Part shown: positions 25,793 through 33,685 of the stretch, one piece after another
Layout of the letters: each line of letters opens with the position of its first letter
Numbering within the stretch: the stretch's first letter is position 1
NCBI GenBank assembly: GCA_036570425.1
Contig: DATCYF010000006.1
Coordinates: 1 to 64,000, forward strand
Length of the DNA stretch: 64,000 bases
DNA from: Rhizorhapis sp036570425
Lineage (GTDB): Bacteria > Pseudomonadota > Alphaproteobacteria > Sphingomonadales > Sphingomonadaceae
Direction of reading: 5' to 3'
Made by a program: the position numbers and the translations under genes
The notes under the pieces: generated by a model
The model's input: only the letters and a program-made list of their open reading frames with translations
What the model was told of the DNA's origin: nothing
Database searches by the model: none

Positions 25793-27064
25793 ATGAGGAC
25801 ATACAATAGAACCCAGCCATTGGCCGACGAACAAGCGGCACATTATGGGCAGGTGCGCGCTTTGTCCGGAGCATTGGCTGCGTCTCTATCCGATGCCGAT
25901 GCCACCGCGCAGTCGATGGACGATGCTTCGCCTGCCAAATGGCACCTTGCCCATACAAGCTGGTTTTTCGAAACATTCGTTTTGCGCGATCATGTTCCGG
26001 ACTACCGTTTTTTCGATGAGCGTTATCCCTTTCTCTTCAACAGCTATTATGAAGCAGAGGGCGAACGTCACGCCCGCCCGCGCCGGGGAATGCTGACGCG
26101 GCCATCGCTTGACGAAGTGCTGGCTTATCGCGCGCACGTAGATGCAGCAGTGGCGAAGGCCCTGCCCGATTTGAGCGAAGATGCCCGCTTCCTGGTCATG
26201 TTGGGCTTGCAGCATGAGCAGCAGCATCAAGAATTGCTGCTTACCGATATCCAGCACCTTTTTGCGCAAAACCCGTTGCAGCCGACGCTGTGGGAAAGCT
26301 CCGCGACCATGCCCGCGCCCATGCCGGGTCCGATCGTCTGGGTGGAAGGACAGTGCGGACCTGCATGGCTGGGGCATGACAATGGCGGATTTGCTTTTGA
26401 TTGCGAAGGGCCGCGGCATGAAACGATGCTGGCCCGGCATGCGCTTGCCCACCGTCCCGTTACCAATGGCGAATGGATGGAGTTTATCGCGGACGGCGGT
26501 TATGCCGACCATCGCCACTGGCTTTCCGATGGCTGGGCCTGGGTACAACAGGGCGGCGTCGAAGCACCGCTCTATTGGGAACGGGACGAAGCAGATGGCT
26601 GGACCACCTTCAGCCTGGCCGGACGGGCCAGCATCAATCCCGCTACGCCTGTTACTCACATCAACTTCTATGAGGCTGATGCCTATGCAAGCTGGGCAGG
26701 TGCGCGCTTACCGACCGAGGCGGAATGGGAAGCCGCCGCAGGGTCTCTCGATCCCGATAGCGGCAATCAACTGGACCGGGCCGCTGCACCGCGCCCGCGC
26801 GCCTGCGAAGAGCCGAGAGCACTTTGCCAGATGTTCGGCGATGTATGGGAATGGACCGGCAGCGCCTATCGGCCCCATCCCGGCTTTCGTCCGGCGGCAG
26901 GCGCGGTCGGCGAATATAATGGCAAGTTCATGTCGGGGCAGTTCGTGCTGAAAGGCGGAAGCTGCGCTACGCCCCGGGGGCACATGCGGGCATCCTATCG
27001 CAATTTCTTTTATCCACATCAGCGCTGGCAATTCACTGGCCTCAGGCTCGCAAAGGACATTTGA
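25793..27064 (+). CDS. egtB: Ergothioneine biosynthesis protein EgtB (sulfoxide synthase)
   Basis: Non-heme iron enzyme that joins a thiol (gamma-Glu-Cys or Cys) to hercynine with oxygen. The 423-residue protein has an N-terminal DinB-like domain with the iron ligands in HLAHTSWFFE (His51 or 54) and HEQQHQE (His141, His145), and a C-terminal FGE-sulfatase-like domain ending RASYRNFFYPHQRWQFTGLR. The ATG at 25793 is chosen for the GGAGGGGG motif in front; a GTG 21 bases upstream is less likely. The stop overlaps the egtD start by one base (TGATG). Confidence 0.94.
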   Translation: MRTYNRTQPLADEQAAHYGQVRALSGALAASLSDADATAQSMDDASPAKWHLAHTSWFFETFVLRDHVPDYRFFDERYPFLFNSYYEAEGERHARPRRGMLTRPSLDEVLAYRAHVDAAVAKALPDLSEDARFLVMLGLQHEQQHQELLLTDIQHLFAQNPLQPTLWESSATMPAPMPGPIVWVEGQCGPAWLGHDNGGFAFDCEGPRHETMLARHALAHRPVTNGEWMEFIADGGYADHRHWLSDGWAWVQQGGVEAPLYWERDEADGWTTFSLAGRASINPATPVTHINFYEADAYASWAGARLPTEAEWEAAAGSLDPDSGNQLDRAAAPRPRACEEPRALCQMFGDVWEWTGSAYRPHPGFRPAAGAVGEYNGKFMSGQFVLKGGSCATPRGHMRASYRNFFYPHQRWQFTGLRLAKDI

Positions 27065-28044
27065 TGCCCTCTCAGGATTTGGCAGAACGGATTGAATCGG
27101 CGAATGCCGCTGACCCGGCTTTCAGGAAAGATATATTGGCAGGGCTTTCCACGATGCCGAAAGCGACACCCGCCCGTTGGCTATATGATAAGCGCGGGTC
27201 GGAATTGTTCGAGGAAATAACGGCGCTTCCGGAATATTATCCCACGCGGGTGGAGACGGAATTGCTGCGGACGCATGGGGAGGAGATTGGCCGCATCGTC
27301 GGTTCCGGCCGCGCCGTGGTTGAGTTCGGTGCCGGTTCGGCCATTAAGACGCCGCACTTGCTAAGCCAGATCGATCCCTCTGCCTATGTCGCCGTGGATA
27401 TAAGCGGTGATTTCCTGCGGGAAAGCAGCGCAGTCCTTTCCGAGGCTTTCCCCGACCTTCCGGTGCGGCCGGTCGAAGCAGACTTCAATGATCCGGTGGA
27501 TTTACCCAGAGATCTGGCCGGACTTCCCCGGCTTGGTTTCTTTCCGGGGTCTACCATCGGGAATCTCGATCCGGCGGATGCAGTCGATCTGCTCCGGTCA
27601 TTTCGCCGCTCACTCGGGCAAGACGCCATGCTGCTGATTGGCATGGATCGGATCAAGGATGTTTCCATCCTCATCCCGGCCTATGACGATGCAGCGGGGG
27701 TGACGGCGCAGTTTAACCTGAATTTGCTCGCCCGGATCAATCGCGAGCTGGATGGGACGATAGCGCTTGATGCGTTTCGTCATGTCGCTTCATGGAACGA
27801 CGACCTGGCACGTATCGAGATGCATTTGAAGGCTATTCGGGATACGGCCTTCTCTGTTGGGCGCGCGCATTTTTCCATGCGTGCGGGCGAAACCATCCAT
27901 ACGGAGAATAGCCACAAATATGGCCCACGCGGTGCGCGTTTATTATTGAATGCTGGCGGCTGGATGCCGATCCGCGAATGGACGGATGCGGATGGCATGT
28001 TCTGCCTGCTCCTCGCTGAAGCAAAATCAAAGGCTCTCACCTGA
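27064..28044 (+). CDS. egtD: L-histidine N(alpha)-methyltransferase EgtD
   Basis: Trimethylates histidine to hercynine with three SAM molecules, the first step of ergothioneine synthesis. The 326-residue protein has the SAM motif VVEFGAGSAIKTPHLL (about 84-99), substrate-loop YDKRGSELFEEI (about 40-51) and FFPGSTIGNLDP (about 160-171), all typical of EgtD. With egtB it makes a minimal two-gene set; no egtA, egtC or PLP lyase egtE follows, so cysteine may be the direct sulfur donor or other genes act elsewhere. Confidence 0.95.
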   Translation: MPSQDLAERIESANAADPAFRKDILAGLSTMPKATPARWLYDKRGSELFEEITALPEYYPTRVETELLRTHGEEIGRIVGSGRAVVEFGAGSAIKTPHLLSQIDPSAYVAVDISGDFLRESSAVLSEAFPDLPVRPVEADFNDPVDLPRDLAGLPRLGFFPGSTIGNLDPADAVDLLRSFRRSLGQDAMLLIGMDRIKDVSILIPAYDDAAGVTAQFNLNLLARINRELDGTIALDAFRHVASWNDDLARIEMHLKAIRDTAFSVGRAHFSMRAGETIHTENSHKYGPRGARLLLNAGGWMPIREWTDADGMFCLLLAEAKSKALT

Positions 28045-28070
28045 GTGAGGTTGCGGACCTTACAGCCACC

Positions 28071-29114
28071 TCAAGACTCCGTGACATTTGCCCGCCAAGT
28101 CGTAATCCATTTCATGGCGCCCCGGCATTCGCCCATGCTCCTGGCTTCGACAAGGCGGAACTGGCTGCCATCCCAGACGTACGTTTCCGCGCCGCCGCAA
28201 TCGCCCAAGCCCCGACCCCTTGTGTAACTCGACAGGGTCGAACGCGCTGCATCCCAGCCATAGTTGACTAGCATGGGATAGCCGTCCTCTTTCATTCCCC
28301 AGCCGGGCTGGAGATCAAAGATCGGAGCGGTAAATTCCCGCTTGCCGAACTTCCCCGTAGCGATCAGCGCAGCGCTGGAAAAATTATAAGCTCCGGCTCC
28401 GCAAGGGAGCATGACAAGCGTCCTGTTCCTGTCCAGCGGATAAAGCTCCGGCTTCTGGTTCACGTTGAATTCCGCATCGCATCCCGTCAGCTTTTCCGCC
28501 TGCTTCCGTTCGGCGGCGGTGAGCGGTGCCGTCTTGGCATCTGTCGGCACGGCAGACCGCCTGATGCGGGGCAATGCGAGTGCGGGCTTGACCGCCGCCG
28601 CCCTCAGAGGACCAGCAGCGACAAGTGCAGTCACCGTCCCGGCGCGGCCTTGCCTTGCATCCATATAGCGCAGCGCCGCTGCCGATCCGTCGAGCGAGAC
28701 GCGGGCGACAGCCTTGCCGTTCTGGCGTACTTCCATGTGCCGCCCCTGCGCCATTGCGATGGCAAGTGCGGATGCGCGGGGCCCCTGTATGGCCGTGCCA
28801 CCGCTGATCGTTGCACTGGCAATTATCCGGCCATCAATGACCATCTGCACTTGCCCTTTGATCTCATCATAAAAGTGCAGGCCGACGGTGGGTTGCGCTG
28901 CGGGCCCGGCATCGCGGAGGATGGTTATCTCCGCAAATTCGCCGGTCATCACTGCCTTTTCGGGGTTAAGGGAGGCGGCCGTGCATCGTCCGCCATTGTC
29001 GCAGCCAATGACCCAGTCCTTGTAGGTTTCAAGTGCACCGGGTTGAGGCGCAGCGGCTGCGGGAGATAGAAAAAGTGAAAAAGCGGCAAGCGCGGCCAAG
29101 ATCATTCTAGTCAT
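28071..29114 (-). CDS. DUF1176 family secreted protein
   Basis: A 347-residue exported protein of unknown function. Residues 1-22 form a signal peptide ending AAAAP. Several blocks match the DUF1176 family: LETYKDWVIGCDNGGRCTA (about 28-46), the central LPCGAGAYNFSS and the C-terminal GRGLGDCGGAETYVWDG. Conserved Cys residues suggest disulfides in the periplasm. A TATAAT hexamer ends only 7 bases before the ATG (29122-29127 on the plus strand reading), so the mRNA could be leaderless; a purine-rich AAAGGAGAAAGG lies too far upstream for normal initiation. Confidence 0.82.
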   Translation of the reverse strand: MTRMILAALAAFSLFLSPAAAAPQPGALETYKDWVIGCDNGGRCTAASLNPEKAVMTGEFAEITILRDAGPAAQPTVGLHFYDEIKGQVQMVIDGRIIASATISGGTAIQGPRASALAIAMAQGRHMEVRQNGKAVARVSLDGSAAALRYMDARQGRAGTVTALVAAGPLRAAAVKPALALPRIRRSAVPTDAKTAPLTAAERKQAEKLTGCDAEFNVNQKPELYPLDRNRTLVMLPCGAGAYNFSSAALIATGKFGKREFTAPIFDLQPGWGMKEDGYPMLVNYGWDAARSTLSSYTRGRGLGDCGGAETYVWDGSQFRLVEARSMGECRGAMKWITTWRANVTES

Positions 29115-29160
29115 GCAACGAATTATAGCCGCCTTTCTCCTTTAGCGGTAGCGTCGCGTT

Positions 29161-29188
29161 TTGACATCGCGCACGCCCTTCAAATGAT
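29161..29188 (+). promoter_or_regulatory. Candidate sigma-70-type promoter for the hydroxybutyryl-CoA dehydrogenase gene
   Basis: A perfect TTGACA (29161-29166) is followed after 16 bases by AATGAT (29183-29188), four of six matches to TATAAT. It lies about 46 bp before the start codon, a reasonable distance. Assigned by eye; the -10 match is only moderate. Confidence 0.4.
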
Positions 29189-29234
29189 CTAAGGAACCGC
29201 ACAGCAACCCGTCAACAGATTCAGGGATACGACA

Positions 29235-30104
29235 ATGAAGGCAATCGGCATCATCGGGGCAGGTCAGATGGGCGCAGGAATCGCCCAGGTTTCGGCTCAG
29301 TCAGGCTTTCAGGTCTTTTTGGCGGACATCGGCTTACCACAGGCTGAAGCAGGGAAGGCGAAGATCGCGAAACAAATATCGCGCCTTGTCGAAAAAGATA
29401 AGATGGACGCCAAGACGGCCGAAGCGCTGCTGGACCGGATCGAGCCAGTCGCCGATTATGCCCCTCTTGCAGCCGCTGATCTTGTCATTGAAGCCGCGAC
29501 GGAGCGGGAAGACATCAAGCGGGCCATTTTCGGAGAGGTCGGCAAGGTGTTGGGGCCGCAGGCGATCCTGGCATCCAACACCAGTTCGATCCCGATCACG
29601 CGCCTGGCCCAGGCAGCACCCGATGCGGCGCGCTTTGCGGGCGTGCATTTCTTCAATCCTGTGCCGGTCATGGGCCTCATCGAACTCATCCGGGGTCTTG
29701 CGACTTCGGACGAAACGGTCGCAGCGGTGGAAGGCTATGCTCAGGCCTTGGGCAAGAAAGTGGTGCATGCAAACGATGCGCCGGGCTTTATCGTGAACCG
29801 CATCCTCCTGCCCATGCTGAACGAAGCCTGCTTTGTTCTGGGTGAGGGGATCGCCAATGTGGCTGACATTGACGCAGCGGTTCAGCTTGGTCTCAATCAT
29901 CCTATGGGGCCGTTGACGCTTGCCGACTTCATTGGGTTGGACGTGTGTCTGGAAGTCTGCAAGGTGCTCCATCAGGGAACGGGCGATCCCAAATATCGGC
30001 CAGCGCCGCTGCTGATCAAATATGTGGAGGCGGGCTGGTACGGTCGTAAGACGGGCAGGGGCTTCTACGATTATTCCGGTGAGACCCCTATACCGACGCG
30101 CTGA
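29235..30104 (+). CDS. 3-hydroxybutyryl-CoA dehydrogenase
   Basis: NAD(P)-dependent oxidation/reduction between 3-hydroxyacyl-CoA and 3-oxoacyl-CoA in fatty acid or polyhydroxybutyrate metabolism. The 289-residue protein has the Rossmann motif IGAGQMGAGIAQ (about 7-18), the catalytic His in GVHFFNPVPVM (about 136-146) with the partner Glu/Asn in NRILLPMLNEA, and the C-terminal domain GRKTGRGFYDYS. Length fits the short monofunctional Hbd/PaaH group rather than FadB. It is a single gene with its own terminator. Confidence 0.94.
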   Translation: MKAIGIIGAGQMGAGIAQVSAQSGFQVFLADIGLPQAEAGKAKIAKQISRLVEKDKMDAKTAEALLDRIEPVADYAPLAAADLVIEAATEREDIKRAIFGEVGKVLGPQAILASNTSSIPITRLAQAAPDAARFAGVHFFNPVPVMGLIELIRGLATSDETVAAVEGYAQALGKKVVHANDAPGFIVNRILLPMLNEACFVLGEGIANVADIDAAVQLGLNHPMGPLTLADFIGLDVCLEVCKVLHQGTGDPKYRPAPLLIKYVEAGWYGRKTGRGFYDYSGETPIPTR

Positions 30105-30138
30105 CGTTCAGGGCAGTTCCCTCCATGACCGGCCAGAG

Positions 30139-30175
30139 AGCCCCCGCCGCGGTGGCTTTCGGCTGGGCTCTTTAG
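30139..30175 (+). terminator. Factor-independent terminator after the hydroxybutyryl-CoA dehydrogenase gene
   Basis: Arms AGAGCCC (30139-30145) and GGGCTCT (30167-30173) form a 7-bp GC-rich stem followed by a short T run (TTT). It begins 35 bp after the stop codon. The loop can fold further through GCC/GGC pairs. Confidence 0.65.
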
Positions 30176-30310
30176 ATGTGAGTGACTTAGTCGCGCGCCC
30201 GGATGGTCTTTCTGGCAGCACGGGCGCGCGAAAAGGCGCAGAGCCATTCCTGTCCAAAAGGGCTCTAGTTCATAAGAGCTAGCCATAATTCCCTTCAGGC
30301 GCTCCCCAAT

Positions 30311-30415
30311 ATCTTTTGCTCCTGCGCAAGGAAAACAGGAAGATCGCCCCTGTGATTGAGAGCCAGATTGCTCTCGCAGTCCGATGCGGGCAGGCTTCAT
30401 GGTCTCTGCCCGCAT
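30311..30415 (+). promoter_or_regulatory. Structured leader of the EPS chain-length/kinase gene: tandem hairpins
   Basis: The 335-bp gap before the EPS kinase gene (30105-30439) holds the terminator above and then three inverted repeats close together: TCCTG/CAGGA (30320-30324, 30336-30340), GAGAGC/GCTCTC (30358-30363, 30370-30375, 6-base loop), and a perfect 10-bp stem ATGCGGGCAG/CTGCCCGCAT (30384-30393, 30406-30415, 12-base loop). The last ends 24 bp before the ATG without covering the likely ribosome binding site. No T run follows, so simple termination is unlikely; an RNA control element or protein-binding site is more likely. Confidence 0.55.
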
Positions 30416-30439
30416 AAGGACGGAAACGGGGACTTGCCG

Positions 30440-32725
30440 ATGAACGCCGTCCAGAACAACCTTCTCGCTTATGCGGGACCGCAGCCGGAACAGGTGCATT
30501 CCGAACTGCACTACATGACTGCGCGGCAATTGCTCTCAATTTTCCGTCGCCATCGCTGGCTGATCGGCGCGATTGTCGCGGGCGTGACGCTGATAACAGC
30601 CGTCGCGGTATTCACGGCGACTCCCATCTTTGAAGCGACGGCCACTGTCCGGGTGGAACTGGTCGGCGGATCAGGCGACGAGGAAACGGCCAACGCCGCC
30701 CAGAACGAGGCGCGGATGGAAACCGAGGCGAGGCTATATGCCTCCCGCGCGATGGCCGAGGCTGTGATCAAGGATCTCGATCTGGTGAGCAACCCGGCAT
30801 TCACGCCCCCTGAAGACCTGCTGCCTGTTGGAAAGCTGCCGAGCGACCGTGAGTTGGCCGACGCCGTTGACCGGATGGGCCGCATGTTGACAGTGAGGCG
30901 CGCGCCGCGCGCTGAATTTATCGACATATCGGTTCGTTCGCGTTCGCCGGATCTGGCGGCAAAGATCGCCAATCAATACGTCTCTACGCTGCAGGAGACG
31001 CGCCTCATGGAGAGAAGCAAAAAGCAGCGCAAGCTGGTCAAGGCCTTGGGCGCCGAGGTTGATCGGGTACATGGGGAGCTGGCGCAATCGGAACATGCCG
31101 TGGCCGATTTTCGTCGCAGCCACGGGATGCTGCAAGGCGCGGCGGGGCCTGAGGAATTGGCGCAAATCAGCCGCATTGCTGCCGAGGCTGCTTCGGCGGG
31201 CAGCGAACGCGCCGATCTGGCCGCACGGTCCCGGGGCATAGGCGTCGCTGCCGCGTTGCAAAGCGCTGCGACGGCGACATCGCCCCTCTTGCAACAGCAA
31301 CAGCGACAATATGACGATCTTTTGAGGGAAAAGGCAAAATTGTCTGCCTTTTACGGTGAGGGGCATCCTGACCTCGCCACTGTAGACGCGCAAATTTCGG
31401 AACTTCGCGACAATATGGGGAAGGAGCGCGTCCGCGTGGCCGCCGCAGCCTCTGTCGAGGCTTCGGCCGAAAGCACCAGAGCGCGTAGCGCCGCATCGGG
31501 CGCAGCCGCCCGGGAAGCGCAGCTGCGCAGCTATTTGGCGGCGATCACAGGGAAGGCCTTCGCGAATAATCAGAACAACGTAACGCTAATGTCTCTTGAG
31601 CGCGAGGCGGAGACCACGCGCGAGCTTTACCTTTCTCTGGTATCGCGGTTGAAGACGGAAACGGCCGCTTTGGCCGGACAGGGCGTCACATCGTCCCTGC
31701 TGTCCCGCGCACCTGTACCCAATGAACCTGTGAGCCCCACTCCCCAGAAGACACTTACGGCTGCTCTCTTGGGTTCGTTCCTTTTGTCCTTCGTGATCGC
31801 TTTCGCCATCGAGATGTTCGATAACAAGCTGCGCTCCGGACAGCAGATCAGGCGTTATTTCGGCTTGCCGACCCTGGCCATGATTCCCCGCATGGCCCAC
31901 CTGGATATGTCGCCGGATACCAGCCCGGTCATCTCCGATCCCCGATCGTTGTTTGCGGAGGTGGCGCGATCCCTTTACGCCGAAACGGCCCGATGCTGGA
32001 ATGGAGACGGCGCGCAGGTGGTGGTCGTGACATCCCCGCTGCCAGGCGATGGCAAATCTACGGTGGCGCTCAGCCTGGCGGCCGCCGCGGCGGCGAAGGG
32101 CGCACGTGCGGTCATTATCGATCTCGATCTTCGGCGGCCGGGGTTGTTGCAGGAAATCCAGAAAAAGATGGGCGGTCCTGACCTTGTCGAATATCTGAAG
32201 TCGGATATGCCCGTTCAGCGGCTACTGCCGCCAAATGAAAACGACGGCGCGACGACCGGAAATGGCAAGACCAAGCTCATGGTGCTCAGCGCGCATGGCC
32301 CCGTTGATGATCCGGCTTCGCTCATCTCCACGTCTCGCCTCCAGCAACTCTTCAACGATTTGCGTCAGCGCTACGATTTCATCGTGCTCAATGCGCCCGC
32401 GACCCTGGCGGTCCGTGATGCGCGGGCCATTTCGGAAATTGCGGACACGACGTTGATGGTCGTGGACTGGGGCAAAACCACAGTGGATCAAGCGCGCGCG
32501 GCACTGGAAATACTGGAATACAATGTCGCCGGCGTCGCCTTCAACAAAGTCGATTATGCTGAACATGCGCGCCGTGGCTATGGCGATGCGGTGCAATATT
32601 ACACGCATGCCTCGGTCTACTACAACGACAAACCACAGCCGCGGAAATACGAGTGGCTGCTTCAGCGGCTGGAGGCAGTGAAAGATCGGATTTGGTCTTT
32701 TGGCAGGGAAAGATCCTCATTGTGA
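30440..32725 (+). CDS. Polysaccharide co-polymerase / BY-kinase (Wzc, ExoP-like)
   Basis: A 761-residue inner-membrane protein that controls chain length and export of EPS. It has a Wzz domain with helix 1 at about 40-60, a long periplasmic coiled-coil region (about 190-400), helix 2 at about 443-465, and a cytoplasmic tyrosine kinase with Walker A PLPGDGKST (about 533-541) and Walker A' VIIDLDLRRPG. The tail has a cluster of tyrosines (about 713-737, QYYTHASVYYN), the expected autophosphorylation sites. Kinase and Wzz are in one chain. It opens the EPS locus and directly precedes a regulator gene. Confidence 0.93.
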   Translation: MNAVQNNLLAYAGPQPEQVHSELHYMTARQLLSIFRRHRWLIGAIVAGVTLITAVAVFTATPIFEATATVRVELVGGSGDEETANAAQNEARMETEARLYASRAMAEAVIKDLDLVSNPAFTPPEDLLPVGKLPSDRELADAVDRMGRMLTVRRAPRAEFIDISVRSRSPDLAAKIANQYVSTLQETRLMERSKKQRKLVKALGAEVDRVHGELAQSEHAVADFRRSHGMLQGAAGPEELAQISRIAAEAASAGSERADLAARSRGIGVAAALQSAATATSPLLQQQQRQYDDLLREKAKLSAFYGEGHPDLATVDAQISELRDNMGKERVRVAAAASVEASAESTRARSAASGAAAREAQLRSYLAAITGKAFANNQNNVTLMSLEREAETTRELYLSLVSRLKTETAALAGQGVTSSLLSRAPVPNEPVSPTPQKTLTAALLGSFLLSFVIAFAIEMFDNKLRSGQQIRRYFGLPTLAMIPRMAHLDMSPDTSPVISDPRSLFAEVARSLYAETARCWNGDGAQVVVVTSPLPGDGKSTVALSLAAAAAAKGARAVIIDLDLRRPGLLQEIQKKMGGPDLVEYLKSDMPVQRLLPPNENDGATTGNGKTKLMVLSAHGPVDDPASLISTSRLQQLFNDLRQRYDFIVLNAPATLAVRDARAISEIADTTLMVVDWGKTTVDQARAALEILEYNVAGVAFNKVDYAEHARRGYGDAVQYYTHASVYYNDKPQPRKYEWLLQRLEAVKDRIWSFGRERSSL

Positions 32726-32727
32726 CT

Positions 32728-33459
32728 ATGGCCGCATTCGACATGATTGGTATTCGCGCAGATCCGGACGATGCGGATGATGGCCCGGATCTGGACGTCC
32801 GCGTCCTGCTGATTGATCCATCGCCGCTGAGCCGGAGCTGTCTCCTGGCTGGCTTTCGGGAAAGTCCCGGCATTTCCATTGTGGCTTGCGGCAATGTGGA
32901 GGAATTTGTCGAAACAGCCTTCGCCAAACCTCATGTGATTGCCATACAGGCCGCGGGCCAGGATCTGGAGTCCCAGGAATTCGGTGAACGGATGGAGGCA
33001 CTGACCCGTCGTTTTCCGGGCGTGGCAGTCATGCTGTTGTCAGGGGCCGGAGACGACGATCAGATAATGGCCGGCATAAGGCATGGCGTGAGCGCCTACA
33101 TCACCAGCGATATAGGCCTTCGTCCCACGGTGAGAGCGATACGATTGATGCGGCAGGGCCTCATGATCTATCCGCACCATATGCTACAGACACTCGGCAA
33201 ATATGGGGCAGCGCCCTTCAATTCGGCTTCGCATTCCGGGGAGGCAGCGGCGGCAGCCGGTCTCGACGACGGCATGCTGACGCCGCGACAGCAGGATGTC
33301 TTGCTATTATTGGCGCGCGGCCTTTCGAACAAGGCCATCGCATCGCAACTGGAAATTAGCGAGAGCACGGTAAAGGTGCATATCCGCGCCATCATGGAAC
33401 GTACGGGCATGATGAACCGTACGCAGATCGTTGCGCACTTCTTCCGCGATCGGCATTGA
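32728..33459 (+). CDS. LuxR-family regulator with degenerate receiver domain
   Basis: A 243-residue DNA-binding protein. The C-terminus is a LuxR/NarL HTH (LTPRQQDVLLLLARGLSNKA, then the recognition helix ESTVKVHIRAIM). The N-terminal half looks like a response-regulator receiver (VRVLLIDPSPLSRSCLLAGF) but the phosphoacceptor Asp position reads HVIAIQAAG (Gln) and the conserved Lys is missing (SAYITSD). It is therefore probably not controlled by phosphorylation. Start: ATG 32728, or GTG 32722 overlapping the kinase stop. Likely controls the EPS genes. Confidence 0.85.
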   Translation: MAAFDMIGIRADPDDADDGPDLDVRVLLIDPSPLSRSCLLAGFRESPGISIVACGNVEEFVETAFAKPHVIAIQAAGQDLESQEFGERMEALTRRFPGVAVMLLSGAGDDDQIMAGIRHGVSAYITSDIGLRPTVRAIRLMRQGLMIYPHHMLQTLGKYGAAPFNSASHSGEAAAAAGLDDGMLTPRQQDVLLLLARGLSNKAIASQLEISESTVKVHIRAIMERTGMMNRTQIVAHFFRDRH

Positions 33460-33495
33460 TCGTTCTGGAATCTCCCGATCCTGATTGGACCATTG

Positions 33496-33520
33496 GGCTG
33501 GCTTGAGCCAAGCGCCAGCC
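33496..33520. terminator. Hairpin between the regulator and flippase genes
   Basis: GGCTGG-CTTG pairs with CAAG-(CG)-CCAGCC around a 3-base loop (33496-33520), a strong stem 37 bp after the regulator stop. A second GC-rich inverted repeat (GGCCG...CGGCC, about 33551-33570) follows. These lie between convergent genes, so a bidirectional stop of transcription is likely, although no clear T run is present. Confidence 0.5.
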
Positions 33521-33685
33521 AGACCCTTTGAACGAATCTCCTGAGCCATGCCTACCTATTGGCCGGCCCCGTTTCGGCCGGACTGAACATCCATTGTGGG
33601 GAGGGAGTCGACGCGCTGCGTGCGTTCGCGTCTGCCGACGTAGCATGGGAACAACGGATCAAATGTAAGTGAAGCCTGTCCCGGA

